Shown here: one piece after another, positions 54,760-64,000 of the stretch
Numbering within the stretch: position 1 is the stretch's first letter
Layout of the letters: every line of letters begins with the position of its first letter
NCBI GenBank assembly: GCA_020631735.1
Contig: CM036159.1
Coordinates: 18,205,511-18,269,510 of the forward strand
Source: Saccharum officinarum
Taxonomy: Eukaryota; Streptophyta; Magnoliopsida; Poales; Poaceae
DNA: 64,000 nucleotides
Reading direction: 5' to 3'
Translations under genes and position numbers: made by a program
Notes under the pieces: generated by a model
The model's input: the letters and a program-made list of their open reading frames with translations, nothing else
The model's database searches: none
Told to the model about the DNA's origin: nothing

Positions 54760-57700
54760 CAGGAGGAGAGCGATGGAATCTTCTCGTCGCAGGGAACCAA
54801 GGCAGTGGACTCCACGGGCGGGATTTTCACCGTCAAGGAGAAACCACTTGTTGCTGAACCTGACAAGGCCGGGCTGCATCGCGACCCTTGACAAGAAATT
54901 GGCCGATCTCAAGGCATATCGTCGCGCACGAGGACTGTGTGACCATTGTGGTGATAAGTGGTCTCGTGACCATAAATGTGCACAACAAGTTAGCCTCAAT
55001 GTCCTGGAGGAACTTTATGCTTTGTTTGCTGACGATGATACTGTTGATGACCCGACAATGGCCGCTGATGATGGGCAAGACTCCAGTGAACAGTGTTGTC
55101 TCATGGCCACTTCTATGGCAGTGCCTTCCAGTGCCAAGACCCTTCAGTTTTTGGGACAGTTTCATCAGCGTCCAGTGCTCATTCTGATTGATTCGGGAAG
55201 TTCTTCTTCATTCATCAGTTCAAAGCTAGTGGCACAGCTTTCTCTGCAATCAACTCTGTGTTCTACTCTGTCAGTGCGTGTGGCCAATGGGGCATTTCTA
55301 CCATGTTCAGCATATTCCTGGAGCAGTTTGGCATATCGATCAGTACCAATTCCAGCATGACTTGAGGGTCCTCCAACTCCATCACTATGACATCATATTG
55401 GGATGGATTGGTTACAATTATTCAGTCCTATGAAGGTCGATTGGCAACACCATAGGTTAGCCATTCCTTACAAGGGCAAATCGGTTCTGCTACAGGGTCT
55501 CTCTGACATGGACATACTACTGACTCTGAATTGCTACTCCAAGTTTTCAGTATTTCTGAGTCGGCATCTCAACCCAGTCTGACCTTCCTCCTGCCGTTAC
55601 TTCCTTGCTCACTGAATTTCCAGAGCTCATTACTCCTCCAACTTCGTTGCCACCCCAGCGACAGTGTGATCATGAGATTCCTCTCATTGAGGGCGCGAGG
55701 CCAGTTACAGTACGGCCTTACCGCTATCCCCCTGCTCTGAAAGATGAAATTGAGGCTCAGGTGACAGCTATGCTGCAGCAAGGTTTGATTCAACACAGCA
55801 CATCTCCTTTCAATTCACCTGTGCTCTTGGTCCGAAAGAAGGATGGTACGTGGCGTTTTTGCATCGATTACAGATATCTAAATGCCCTGACCGTGAAGAC
55901 GGCATTTCCCATTCCAGTGTTTGAACAGTTGATGGATGACTCGCTGGAGCTCGGGTTTTTTCCACGCTAGACTTGCTCTCCGGTTATCATCAAATCCGTT
56001 TGCGTGAGGGCGAAGAGTATAAAACTGCATTCTCAACTCATGTCGTCATTATGAGTTTCGAGTGGTGGCTTTTGGTCTCACTGGTGCTCCGGGAACCTTT
56101 CAAGGGGCCATGAACACAACGTTGCAGCCTGTTCTCCGACGTTGTGCCATAGTGTTCTTTGATGATATTTTAGTCTACAGCAAGACGATGGAAGACCACA
56201 TTGAGCATTTACGTCAGGTGTTTCAGCTGCTGTCCAAAGACCAATGGCATATCAAACTATCCAAATGCAAGTTTGCACAAACCAGCATTTCTTATTTAGG
56301 CCATATTATTAGTGATCAAGGTGTGGCCACAGATCCATCCAAGATTGAGGTTGTCCAATCTTGGCCTACTCCAGTTTCTGTCAAAGAGCTCCGCAGTTTT
56401 CTGGGATTCACTGGTTTCTACCGTAAATTTGTCAAGCACTATGCTATTATTGCCAAGCCACTCACCACTTTGCTTAAGAAGCACTCCTTGTTTCAGTGGA
56501 CGTCTGAACATGATAAGGCTTTCACTATACTTAAAGATAGTCTATGTTCTGCCCCCATTTTGAAGCTGCCTGATTTTGCTCGTCCGTTTTGTATTGAGAC
56601 TGATGCATCACACAATGGGGTGGGAGCTGTACTTTTGCAGGATGGTCAACCCTTGGCTTTTCTTAGTCGTGCTTTGGGACCAAAGAACAAGGGACTGTCA
56701 GCATATGAAAAGGAATATATGGCTATCTTGATTGCAGTTGACCACTGGCGTTCTTACCTTCAGCTAGGAGAGTTCACCATCTATACTGACCAAAAGAGCT
56801 TGGTACATCTGTCAGACCAACGGTTGCACACAGCCTGGCAGCAGAAGGTATTCACAAAGTTGTTGGGACTCCAGTACCGCATAGTGTATAAACCGGGCAT
56901 CGACAATAGAGTAGCAGATGCTCTCTCCCGACGTGGTCAGGAAGCTGAACTAATGGCCATCTCTGTTCCGCTACCGGTATGGTTTGAGGATATCAAGGCC
57001 AGCTATTCGGACGATGCAAAGTGCAAGACCTTATTGGCTAAGTTGGCACTGTCACCGGATGCTGAACCTCCATTTCAATTACACCAAGGCCTGCTTCGCT
57101 ACAAGGACCGCATTTGGGTGGGCAACGATGGTGCTCTGCAACACAAGATCATTGACGCTTTTCATTCTTCACCTATTGGAGGCCATTCAGGTGTACCTGC
57201 TTCTTATCAACGACTCAAGCGCTTGTTTGCTTGGTCGGGACTCAAGTCTGCTGTACAGCTCTTTGTCCAGTCCTGCCCCACTTGCCAACAAGCTAAACCG
57301 GATCGAGCTAAGTATCCAGGTCTTCTTCAGCCTCTTCCTGTGCCTTCTATGGCTTGGCAGAGCATTTCCATGGATTTTATTGATGGTTTGCCACTGTCCA
57401 AAGGCAAGAACTGCATACTGGTGATAGTGGACCGTTTCTCAAAGTACAGCCATTTCGTTCCTCTGGCACATCCTTTTACTGCACAGTCGGTCGCCAAGTT
57501 ATTCCTGCACAATATCTATCGCCTTCATGGACTACCAGCTTCCATTATCTCGGATCGTGACAAGGTATTTACCAGTCGTTTTTGGCGGGAGCTTTTCCGG
57601 TTGGCTGGCGTTTCTCTGAAGATGTCCTCGGCTTACCACCCACAAACCGACGGTCAGACGGAACGCGTGAATCAGTGTTTGGAAACATTTCTTCGATGCT

Positions 57701-58578
57701 TTATCAGTGCTTCTCCTACCAAGTGGACCGACTGGATCTGCTTGGCAGAATTCTGGTACAACACGTCATGGCATTCATCGTTGGGTCATTCTCCTTTCTT
57801 CGTCCTCTATGGACATCATCCCAAGCATTTTGGTGTCACTGCTGCTGATGCAACCCAGCCAGCTTCTCTGGACGACTGGCTACAAGAACGGTCACTCATA
57901 CAATCTGTTATTCAGCAACACCTTGCTCGGGCTCAAAAGCGAATGAAGACACAAGCTGATAAGGGACGATCTGACAGGCAGTTCGCTGAAGGGGACTGGG
58001 TGTACCTCAAATTACAACCCTACGTCCAAACGTCGGTTGCGCCGCGTGCTAACCAAAAGCTAGCTTTCAAATTTTTTGGCCCATTTCAGGTAGCATCACG
58101 CATCGGCACTGTCGCCTACAAGCTTCATCTCCCTGCAACATCAGCTATTCATCCCGTCTTTCATGTCTCCCAACTCAAGACGGCGGTACCTGCTGATTCC
58201 AAGGTGTCCATGCTCCCTCAAGCCCTGGAAGGTCTGCAGATCCCAGTCAAGGTGCTCCAACGCCGGGTCCGTACTTCTGATAACTCTGTGGTTCCACAAG
58301 TTCTGATCCAGTGGTCAAGTTTACCACGTTCCCTGGCGACCTGGAAAGACCTGGAGTCCATCAAGCAGCGTTTTCCAAGGGCGCCTGCTTGGGGACAAGC
58401 AGCCTCTCTACGGGAAGGGGATGTCATCAGCGCAACAGAGGAAGATGCGGTCACCAGCGAGCTTGATGTGCCAGAAGCCGAACACGACGCAGGGACCAGC
58501 AAGGACGCGTCACGTTCCAGAAGGAGTCAGCGAACACGACGTGCAAGCGTGCTGATTAGTGGACCCGAGTGGGCGTGA
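54760..58578 (+). pseudogene. Reina-like gag-pol, frameshifted in protease-RT
   Basis: The first piece (about 54760-55360) has the gag finger (CDHCGDKWSRDHKC) and protease LILIDSGSSSSFIS. The frame is lost near 55360, again near 55400 and 55500-55600, resumes at 55605-55970 (KKDGTWRFCIDYRYLN), and is lost near 55955-56060 inside the reverse transcriptase. The long last piece (56062-58578, 838 residues) has [10 protein letters not shown] as the RT active site, RNase H (ETDASHNGVGAVLLQ, YTDQKSLVHL), the integrase finger and core (CPTCQQAKPD, SMDFIDGLP, IISDRDKVF, GQTERVNQ), and a C-terminal chromodomain-like region (QVLIQWSSL, ATWKDLE). The enzyme set is recognisable but this copy cannot make the full polyprotein. 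Confidence 0.85.
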
Positions 58579-58814
58579 GCCATACAAGACGCAGCTGCGA
58601 CTGCGGGCTCAAGCCGGGCATGGCCTTGTATAAGTACTCGCCCCTGTGCGTGTGAAAGAGAACAACAAACTTACTCAAACGAAAAACCGATATTAAGGTT
58701 CCTCCTCCTATATTCCGTGTTCTTCCTTCTTACTGCTATTACTTTTTCCCCCAATCCTTCCAGTTCGTCCGAATTCCCTACCCAATTCTTCCCTACCGAT
58801 CTCTGATGCTAACA
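58422..58814 (+). repeat. 3' LTR of the Reina-like element
   Basis: A purine tract GGGAAGGGGA precedes TGTCATCAG at 58422, and the LTR ends TCTGATGCTAACA at 58814, giving 393 bp with TG and CA ends. The GCTAACA ending is usual just before a TTTGGTATCAGAGC primer site in plant chromoviruses, which fits a right-hand LTR end here. The pol ORF stops inside it at 58578. The partner LTR falls in the gap, so the boundary is inferred from these signals. Confidence 0.6.
58629..58634 (+). promoter_or_regulatory. TATA box of the Reina-like LTR
   Basis: TATAAG in GGCCTTGTATAAGTACTC lies about 185 bp before the LTR end. Transcription would begin near 58660 and run out of the element into the host gene. 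Confidence 0.5.
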
Positions 58815-60364
58815 GAACGTTTTTTTCCTGTCTATAACCTGAGGTACCTTGAAGAATACTACCGGCGAAATGCCAAAGCGAGCCTCGCTCAACCGCAACC
58901 TATGTTATCCCTTGTTTCTCTAGTGTACCTGGTAACTCCATTTCCTCCTAGCTACTTGCTTAATTTTCCAGGTTTCCACGATAGGTTAGGGTTGTATTTT
59001 TCCTGATTGTTTCAATTTGCCAAGAATTATCAGCAATTTTAAACTGTTCCGTTGTTTCCTTTGCTTTCCAAGGGTCGCGAGAAGGTTGCTAGTTCTACGC
59101 AGTCTGATGCCACCAGTGGGCAACAGCATGCCGATTCTGCTGATGTCAATGACAACTTGGCTACTATTCTCGTCCATTTGGTAACTCCACCGCCTGCCAA
59201 TTACTACTAGCTTAATATGCAGCCTTTGTGGCTAGGCTAGGCTAGGTTTGCATTCATTGGTCCTTACAGTGAATTGATCTATCTTTTGCTTACTTTCCAA
59301 GTGTTGCGAAAAGGAGAAAGAACTGGTATCTGAATGGAAGGAGCAGGGGTTAGATGATGCCTCTCCTGAGATCAGGCTGAGCACCGCGATTCAGAAGCAA
59401 GTCATAAATCTTGTGCTGCCAAAGAAGAAGCGTATCATACCTCCTGTTATTGTACGTGTAGAAACAGCTTCGCATCAGTTTAGATTCAATGCACTTTATT
59501 TATCTGTTTACTCCACTTGCAGCTAGATTGCATCAGCTGTATCATGAAGGAAGCTGAGTTGAGCCTTGTGTCGATGAGGAAGGGGACGCTTGGTGATGAC
59601 TGTGATGAAAACTTGAGCCATAACATTCGTTATGAGGTGTTTTGTCTCATTAAAAAGTATTGGCGTGCACATCCGTCCTCTCCTTCTGTTGCTACCTGTG
59701 TTGTCCTGTTGGTAAGTGTTGGTGCCAGACCAGAAATGATAGGTTTCATTTGTTGTATACGAGTATTTACTGTTTGATGGGTAATTTGCCTGCAAAAATT
59801 GCAAACAATAATTTGAAGGGAACCGCAAAGGAAGCTGAACAGATATGTGAGAAGAGGAGGCGAGACAGTCTCTTATTTGGAGAGCATACCTTGACTACAA
59901 GCATCCGCTCGCTGGCCTTAAGTATGTTGTCTGATGATATGGATGCATATGTGCTTAAGACAGCTACAACTGAGGGCTTTTGCTATTGGGACTACGTTGA
60001 TCCAGATGCAATAGACATGCCTGCCTGGTATGATGTATATATACTGATTGGTATATTTCATTATATGTGAGGAATAATTTATAATGTTGTGAGGAGTGAG
60101 AGGCATATCAGTAATATTTCCTCTATATACTCTCTCTAGGTGTGAAAGTGAACAGCGACATAGCAAGGCTCAAGATACGGAACTGGGTAAAGTGCACGTC
60201 GATGGCTCTGATGAGTTTCAACCAAAAACAAGGTACAACAATAAACCAACACAAGTTGGCAGTTTGTTCTTATATTCTGATTCTTCTTTTGCTGACTTGA
60301 ACTGTTTGCTGACAGACTTGGGGGAAGATGTGGCCCTGTTCGCTTTGCTGAAAAGTCAGGCTAA
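58806..60364 (+). CDS. Seven-exon unrecognised gene, 5' end joined to the LTR
   Basis: Exons: 58806-58931, 59073-59180, 59302-59451, 59523-59711, 59819-60027, 60140-60232 and 60316-60364. All introns are GT-AG, the phases agree throughout, and the sum is 924 nt (307 residues plus stop). Five junction phases were checked by reading codons, and no internal stop occurs. The product is hydrophilic with charged stretches (ICEKRRRDSLLFGEHT, LVLPKKKRIIPP) and a Trp/Asp-rich piece (FCYWDYVDPDAIDMPAW). I recognise no family. The first ATG lies in the LTR and only three codons come from it, so the native 5' part of the gene is probably lost or lies across the gap. The stop is in or next to a MITE-like insertion (60334), which suggests that the 3' end is also altered. 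It could be a gene fragment rather than a working gene. Confidence 0.5.
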
Positions 60365-60445
60365 AAAGTCTTGTTCGCTGATTTGTTGGGAGAGAAAAAG
60401 ACTGTTACTTCACTGAAAAAGTACAACTGATAAGCTCGGGTTAAA
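60334..60445. repeat. CCTGTTCG-type MITE-like copy in the last exon
   Basis: It starts CCTGTTCGCTTTGCTG and carries TTGTTCGCTGATTTGTTGGG and GAGAAAAAGACTGTT, like the copies at 1178 and 8236. The right end is worn. Its first codons supply the last residues and the stop of the gene above. Confidence 0.55.
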
Positions 60446-60789
60446 ATTAATGGGCACACGAAAATGCTAATAAATTGAATATGGACACTAACAGGCGCCA
60501 ACATATCCACGAGAAATTTCAACATTAAGCTAGGATCTGTCCATCTTTGCATTTTTTTCGTTCATGATGAAATTATTACTTTGTTCTTTCTTTCTCGTTG
60601 CTTCTGTACAACCAAAGCTCCAGGGGTTCTATACCGTTCTTTAGGGCGTGTTTGGTTGATGACCTCCTCACGCCACGCCACGCATGCGGCCGCGCCAAAA
60701 GTTTGGCGGCTGATTCGTCCGCCGCATATTAGGCAGACTACGGCGTCAAAAATGAACTGCATGGCTGTGGCGAGGGGTGTGGCATGCCG
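60446..60789. other. Intergenic sequence with a possible small-element end
   Basis: AT-rich to about 60640. Then GGGCGTGTTTGGTTG starts a GC-rich stretch that resembles the end of a DNA-transposon derivative and leads into the AAA-ATPase remnant. No matching opposite end was found. Confidence 0.35.
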
Positions 60790-61405
60790 CAAGTTCGGCC
60801 ATGAAGGTCATGAAGGTCAGCACCCTGCAGGTACCGGTCCAGGTCCTCGATGAGGACGAGCGACCGTAGGTGGTGTGCAGGAGCAACGCGCGGAGGTCCT
60901 CGCTGGCGGTGCAGGACACGTCGACATCATAGCCCGGGAACCTCACCATGGCCACCGCGAACGTGGACTTGCAGGTGTCGAGCATGGCCACCGCGAACGT
61001 GGACTTGCAGGCCCCGACGCTCAGCGAGGTGCGCCTGTGGCTGCATGGGTGCCGGTGTTAGCTAAGAGTCGCAACTCGCAGCGGCGCTGCTCCATCTCCT
61101 CGCCCAAGGACTCTACATGCTGTTGGTAGGGTCGCAGACTCGCAGTACGGGGGAGCGGTCGCGGTGGCGCATGCGCAGCACCAGGTGCTCACGTCGTCCT
61201 CAGCCGTCGCTGCTCGCGCTGGTCCACGCGAGACACACGCCAAGGAATGAGTCTTGCAAGTGCACGGTGTGGCCTGGGCCAAACTGGAGGGAGACCCGCC
61301 ATTGGTCCTGGACGCGGATGACACCACGCACGCGGCTTCCGCGTCCTCCAGCGATGGCAGCGCGGCCACGTACGGGGCGGCCTTGCGGAACGTGAGGTCC
61401 GAGCC
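60790..61405 (-). pseudogene. BCS1-like AAA-ATPase pseudogene
   Basis: Minus-strand pieces in shifting frames follow the order of plant BCS1-like AAA-ATPases (the At2g46620-like group). They are: KAAPYVAALPSLEDAEAA near 61390-61340; FGPGHTVHLQDSFLGVCLAW near 61280-61220; LRPYQQHVESLGEEMEQRR near 61130-61080; a Walker A remnant GACKSTFAVAM near 61015-60983; YDVDVSCTASEDLRALLLHT near 60930-60880; and Walker B LVLIEDLDRY at about 60861-60832. Stops and frameshifts separate them, and the stretch between the N domain and Walker A is deleted. A 28-bp segment covering the Walker A end is duplicated in tandem (60947-60974 and 60983-61010). Intact relatives are membrane-anchored ATPases. This copy is non-functional and may have been captured by a transposon. 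Confidence 0.7.
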
Positions 61406-61980
61406 CCGACATACGAAGGGCGAGTACGGAACTACCATGGCACCGTGGAGTAGTGCCAGCACGACGGCGTCAGGCAAGCGAAATCACGGACGATGGACGC
61501 AGCAGCAGGGCGCGGCAGTGGCGGGCGGTACGAGGACTGGTCGAGCAGCGTGCCAGGACAGGTCTGCGGTGGTCAGGGCATGGATGCCAGAGCAGCCGGA
61601 GGCCCGGAGCAGTGGTCAGCTAGGGCTAGAGGTTGAAGAAGAAGCTGACATGTGGGGCCCATATGTCAGTGAGGGGGGAATGAGAGAAGCAGCAGGGGTA
61701 AATAAGTCATTTCGCATGTCCTATAGAGGTTATAGGGGCGCTGTCGTGCTGGCATGAACACGTAGCATGCCACATCAGCTAAAGTGGCAAATACGTAGGA
61801 GCTTTACTATTTTGTGTGGCAAATATGTAGGTGGCTATGTAAAACTGGCATTTGGAGAGGTGGCATCGGTAAGGATAGCAATAAGTTAAATATCCCCTAA
61901 ATCGGTGATATATAGCTTTTTGGCACCTTCCCATGGACCGTAAAAAGGCTTTTTTTTGGGGGGGGGAGGGCGGTTAAATT
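61406..61980. other. GC-rich flank of the AAA-ATPase remnant, then intergenic
   Basis: The first 350 bp are GC-rich with frames on both strands and may hold further decayed N-terminal sequence of the same gene, but I cannot align it. From 61760 the sequence is AT-rich, with a G run near 61955. Nothing else is recognised. Confidence 0.35.
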
Positions 61981-62075
61981 TTGACCCTGTTCGGCTGCTC
62001 TTATCAGCACGGCTTATGAGCCGTGGTACAATGTTTTTCTCTCACAATAAAACAGTCACAGCCCATAACCTATAT
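61981..62075. repeat. Partial CCTGTTCG-type MITE
   Basis: It starts CCCTGTTCGGCTGC and contains TTTTTCTCTCACAATAAAACAG, the reverse form of the family's GAGAGAAAAA word. The far end is degraded. Confidence 0.45.
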
Positions 62076-62177
62076 ATACTATGCTACTTTTCTCTCTGAC
62101 TCTCTGTAATGTTTTTTTGGTGGGTTATTACCGTTAGGATCTCATTATTGCTCCGCTATTTTCCTGTGTTTTTTCAG

Positions 62178-62292
62178 CCTGATGACACATCTTAGTGGTA
62201 GTCCATCCACTGCAACCATGGATAATGATGTGCTGAACAGAAGCAGAAACTTTTACGAGGGAAGGCAAGAAGATGGTAGCTATTGTAACCCA
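62178..62292 (+). other. Exon-like segment interrupted by a MITE
   Basis: A T-rich tract and CAG acceptor (62175-62177) precede an open stretch that reads LMTHLSGSPSTATMDNDVLN and on through NFYEGRQEDGSY before the MITE at 62293. The composition resembles the exons at 59073-60232, so it could be a further 3' exon of that gene. No donor or stop was fixed. Confidence 0.3.
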
Positions 62293-62534
62293 GGCCTTGT
62301 TCACTTACCTTCCAAATTCTAAATTTTTACACTCTCTTTCCGTCACATTAATTTTTAGACGTATGCATGAAGCATTAAATGTAGGTAAAAAAATAACTAA
62401 TTACACAGTTTATCTGTAATTTGCGAAACAAATCTTTTGAGCCTAATTAGTTTATGAGTGAACACCAATTGTCAAATACAAACGAAAATGCTACAGTAGC
62501 CCGGATCGTAAAAAGTTACCATCTACACAAGGCC
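62293..62534. repeat. Tourist-like MITE, CCA target duplication
   Basis: It starts GGCCTTGTTCACTTACC and ends CATCTACACAAGGCC. CCA flanks it at 62290-62292 and 62535-62537. The family core is in direct orientation (CATTAAATGTAGGTAAAAAA, GAGCCTAATTAG). Confidence 0.8.
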
Positions 62535-62809
62535 CCAGTTAAAAAAAACGGCCTGCATTCCCTCCCTGATGCTTCTGAAAACCAGAGATGAAAGACTGCA
62601 GTTATGTTCTGTCCATCTGTTTAATTCACCATTAGTCCGTTCATATGTCTGCAGACGCTGTGCTATTCTGAAATTCGTAATTAGTTTGTGGTTCATGCCT
62701 GCTGATGCTGTGCTATTCTGGAATTCATAATTAGTCCTTCGTTCATGTGTGCAGATGCTGTACATTTTCTTTTCTGTGTAGGGTATATTTTTTTTTCAAA
62801 GGTGTTCTC

Positions 62810-63110
62810 TCGGTTTAAAAAAACTACATTTTTCGTTTTTCGAGAAACCCAAAAATTTTAAGTTTGATCAAATCCATACAAAAAAATACACTTCCTTCAT
62901 CCCAAAATAAATACACATTTTGCTTTTTTAGAAGTCAAACTAATTTTAAGTTTAACTAGTTTTATAAAAAATAGTATGAACATCTCTATCTAAATGTGTT
63001 TATTACGAAAATATATATAGCATGGCCAATCTAATAATGTTTATTTGGTATGATTAATTTTAATATTTGTTACTATATTGGGTTGAACTTTAGATTGATC
63101 GACTGCTTTA
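62810..63110. repeat. Stowaway-like MITE copies, partial
   Basis: From 62888 the phrase ACTTCCTTCATCCCAAAATA, then CACATTTTGCTTTTTTAGAA and GTCAAACTAATTTTAAGTTT, is the left half of a Stowaway-like element. A related truncated piece (TACATTTTTCGTTTTTCGAG, TTTAAGTTTGATCAAATCC) precedes it at 62810-62887. The right terminal repeats are degraded. Confidence 0.6.
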
Positions 63111-64000
63111 TACAAACATAAGCTTCCCTTTTCTCACGTTAACTACGGGCCAACATGGCATACAAGTGAAATTTTACTACGCTTGGAAATAATAAAAGTC
63201 ATCCATTTCGTTAGATCTGATGGTTTAAAAATAGGAAGAATCAGATAGGAGAAACCTAAGTTGTGGGCCGGAACCAAATAATCTGTGGACCCAGAACTGG
63301 TTTCTAAATAAATCTGAAGGATATAACAGTATTTTGACTGTCTCGCGAGCTGCTTCTCTGAATCCAGAAAAGAAACTGCTTCTCATCTCACAGGATCTAC
63401 TTCTCATCTCCTCCGCTCTCTCTCTCTCTCTCGTTTGTCATCGAGCCGGCGACCTGGGAGGCGGCGAGGCAGGCGGTGACGCAGGGCTCACCAACGCGCG
63501 GCCCCCGGTGGGCAGGCTCCGCACCTCCCTCCCTCTCCTAGCGCGCGGGGGCTCACTGGCGCACGAGCTCTGGTCCAGCTCCGTCGGCAGCTGCTCCAGG
63601 CCTCCAGCTCGGGCGTCGGCGCATGCGCATCCGAGGTGAGCGGCGGCGGCTGCTGCTCCAGCTCGGGTCATCGGCTCCAGTTCCAGCCTCCAGGTCTAGG
63701 CGAGCAAGCAAGCGCCGTAGGCTATGGCCAAGCTTCAGCTCCACGCATCCGCCTTGAGCTTTCAATTCTTAACTTTCAAAGAGTATCTGCTGCTGCTGCT
63801 GCATCTGTCAATTGAAGATTCATGAACTCAATGACCTGTGTCAATAGTATTGGAGCTGTCTACTACTGTGTGTTAGTACATTGGATGCACCTATCACGTA
63901 TCTCTTGTGATTTAGCTTGTCTGGCTTCTTTTAGTTGAATTTGTTGGCAATCTCTGGTTACACAGACATTCTAGCTTGAACCTTCGTTCCCTACGCAGAT
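63111..64000 (+). other. Possible 5' end of a gene at the right edge
   Basis: AT-rich to 63330, then a CT-repeat (63417-63440) and a GC-rich stretch like a grass 5' UTR or first exon. A good donor CCGAG|GTGAGC lies at 63636. After it the composition shifts back to AT-rich, as in an intron. No protein motif is visible in the short frames on either strand and the window ends before anything can be confirmed. Confidence 0.25.

Larger units (their letters stand above)
54675..58814 (+). mobile_element. Ty3/gypsy chromovirus (Reina-like), 5' part missing
   Basis: After the gap comes the end of gag, then protease, reverse transcriptase, RNase H, integrase and a C-terminal chromodomain-like module, all on the plus strand, followed by a short LTR (58422-58814) that overlaps the end of the ORF. 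The gag finger CDHCGDKWSRDHKC, the short LTR and the ORF running into the LTR are traits of Reina-type chromoviruses. Several frame breaks lie between 55360 and 56062. The 5' LTR and most of gag are in or before the gap. Confidence 0.8.

Noticed and set aside
54563..54760. Reading frames that appear to cross the N run
   Set aside because: They pass through 100 unknown bases. Only the sequence after 54674 can be read as retrotransposon.
1..64000. CRISPR arrays, bacterial defence islands, rRNA or tRNA genes, viral genomes
   Set aside because: None was seen. The repeats are LTRs, MITEs and low-complexity arrays of a plant nuclear genome.

Overview
The window looks like nuclear DNA of a grass, most likely an Andropogoneae relative of sorghum, sugarcane or Miscanthus. 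This is inferred from three things: the dense load of GGCCTTGTTTAG-type MITEs, the Sirevirus and chromovirus retrotransposons, and a GC-rich grass-style receptor-kinase gene with one intron. There are no bacterial-type operons, CRISPR arrays, rRNAs or tRNAs that I can see. A run of 100 Ns at 54575-54674 marks a scaffold gap.

Layout. (1) 1-11 kb is gene-poor. It holds a 5'-truncated LINE tail, several MITE families (one set nested three deep at 7.4-8.2 kb, and a hAT-type copy with a clear 8-bp target duplication), a degenerate tandem array, and unassigned GC-rich stretches. (2) 11.2-14.1 kb is the one confidently recognised intact host gene, a two-exon LRR receptor-like pseudokinase of the RKL1/RLK902 type. 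MITEs lie on both sides of it. (3) 14.4-19.3 kb is again MITE-rich. (4) 19.3-58.8 kb is a roughly 39 kb retrotransposon block. In order it holds: two old LTR remnants; a young Copia/Sirevirus (20533-33517) with intact pol, a gag broken by a frameshift, an env-position ORF and near-identical LTRs; a minus-strand chromodomain Ty3/gypsy element with 4.1 kb LTRs (33518-47430); a minus-strand gag-only Copia remnant (47431-54222); a plant-mobile-domain fragment; the gap; and the 3' part of a second, Reina-like chromovirus (to 58814). (5) 58.8-64 kb is host sequence again: a multi-exon unrecognised gene whose 5' end abuts the retrotransposon LTR, a decayed BCS1-like AAA-ATPase copy, more MITEs, and a possible 5' gene end at the right edge.

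Most interesting points. The gypsy element has a small ORF ahead of gag whose N terminus closely resembles the histone H3 tail and is followed by a coiled coil; the integrase of the same element has a chromodomain. The Reina-like LTR at 58422-58814 supplies a TATA box and a first AUG that is in frame with seven host exons whose junction phases all agree. The Sirevirus has, ahead of its env-position ORF, a second copy of its LTR-style promoter layout (CACCGGACG palindromes, TATA box, GC-rich leader, likely intron). The gypsy element has different families on its two sides, no target duplication, and a patch of strongly diverged LTR sequence, so it is a recombinant or an assembly misjoin.

All protein assignments come from reading motifs by eye. 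No database search was possible.
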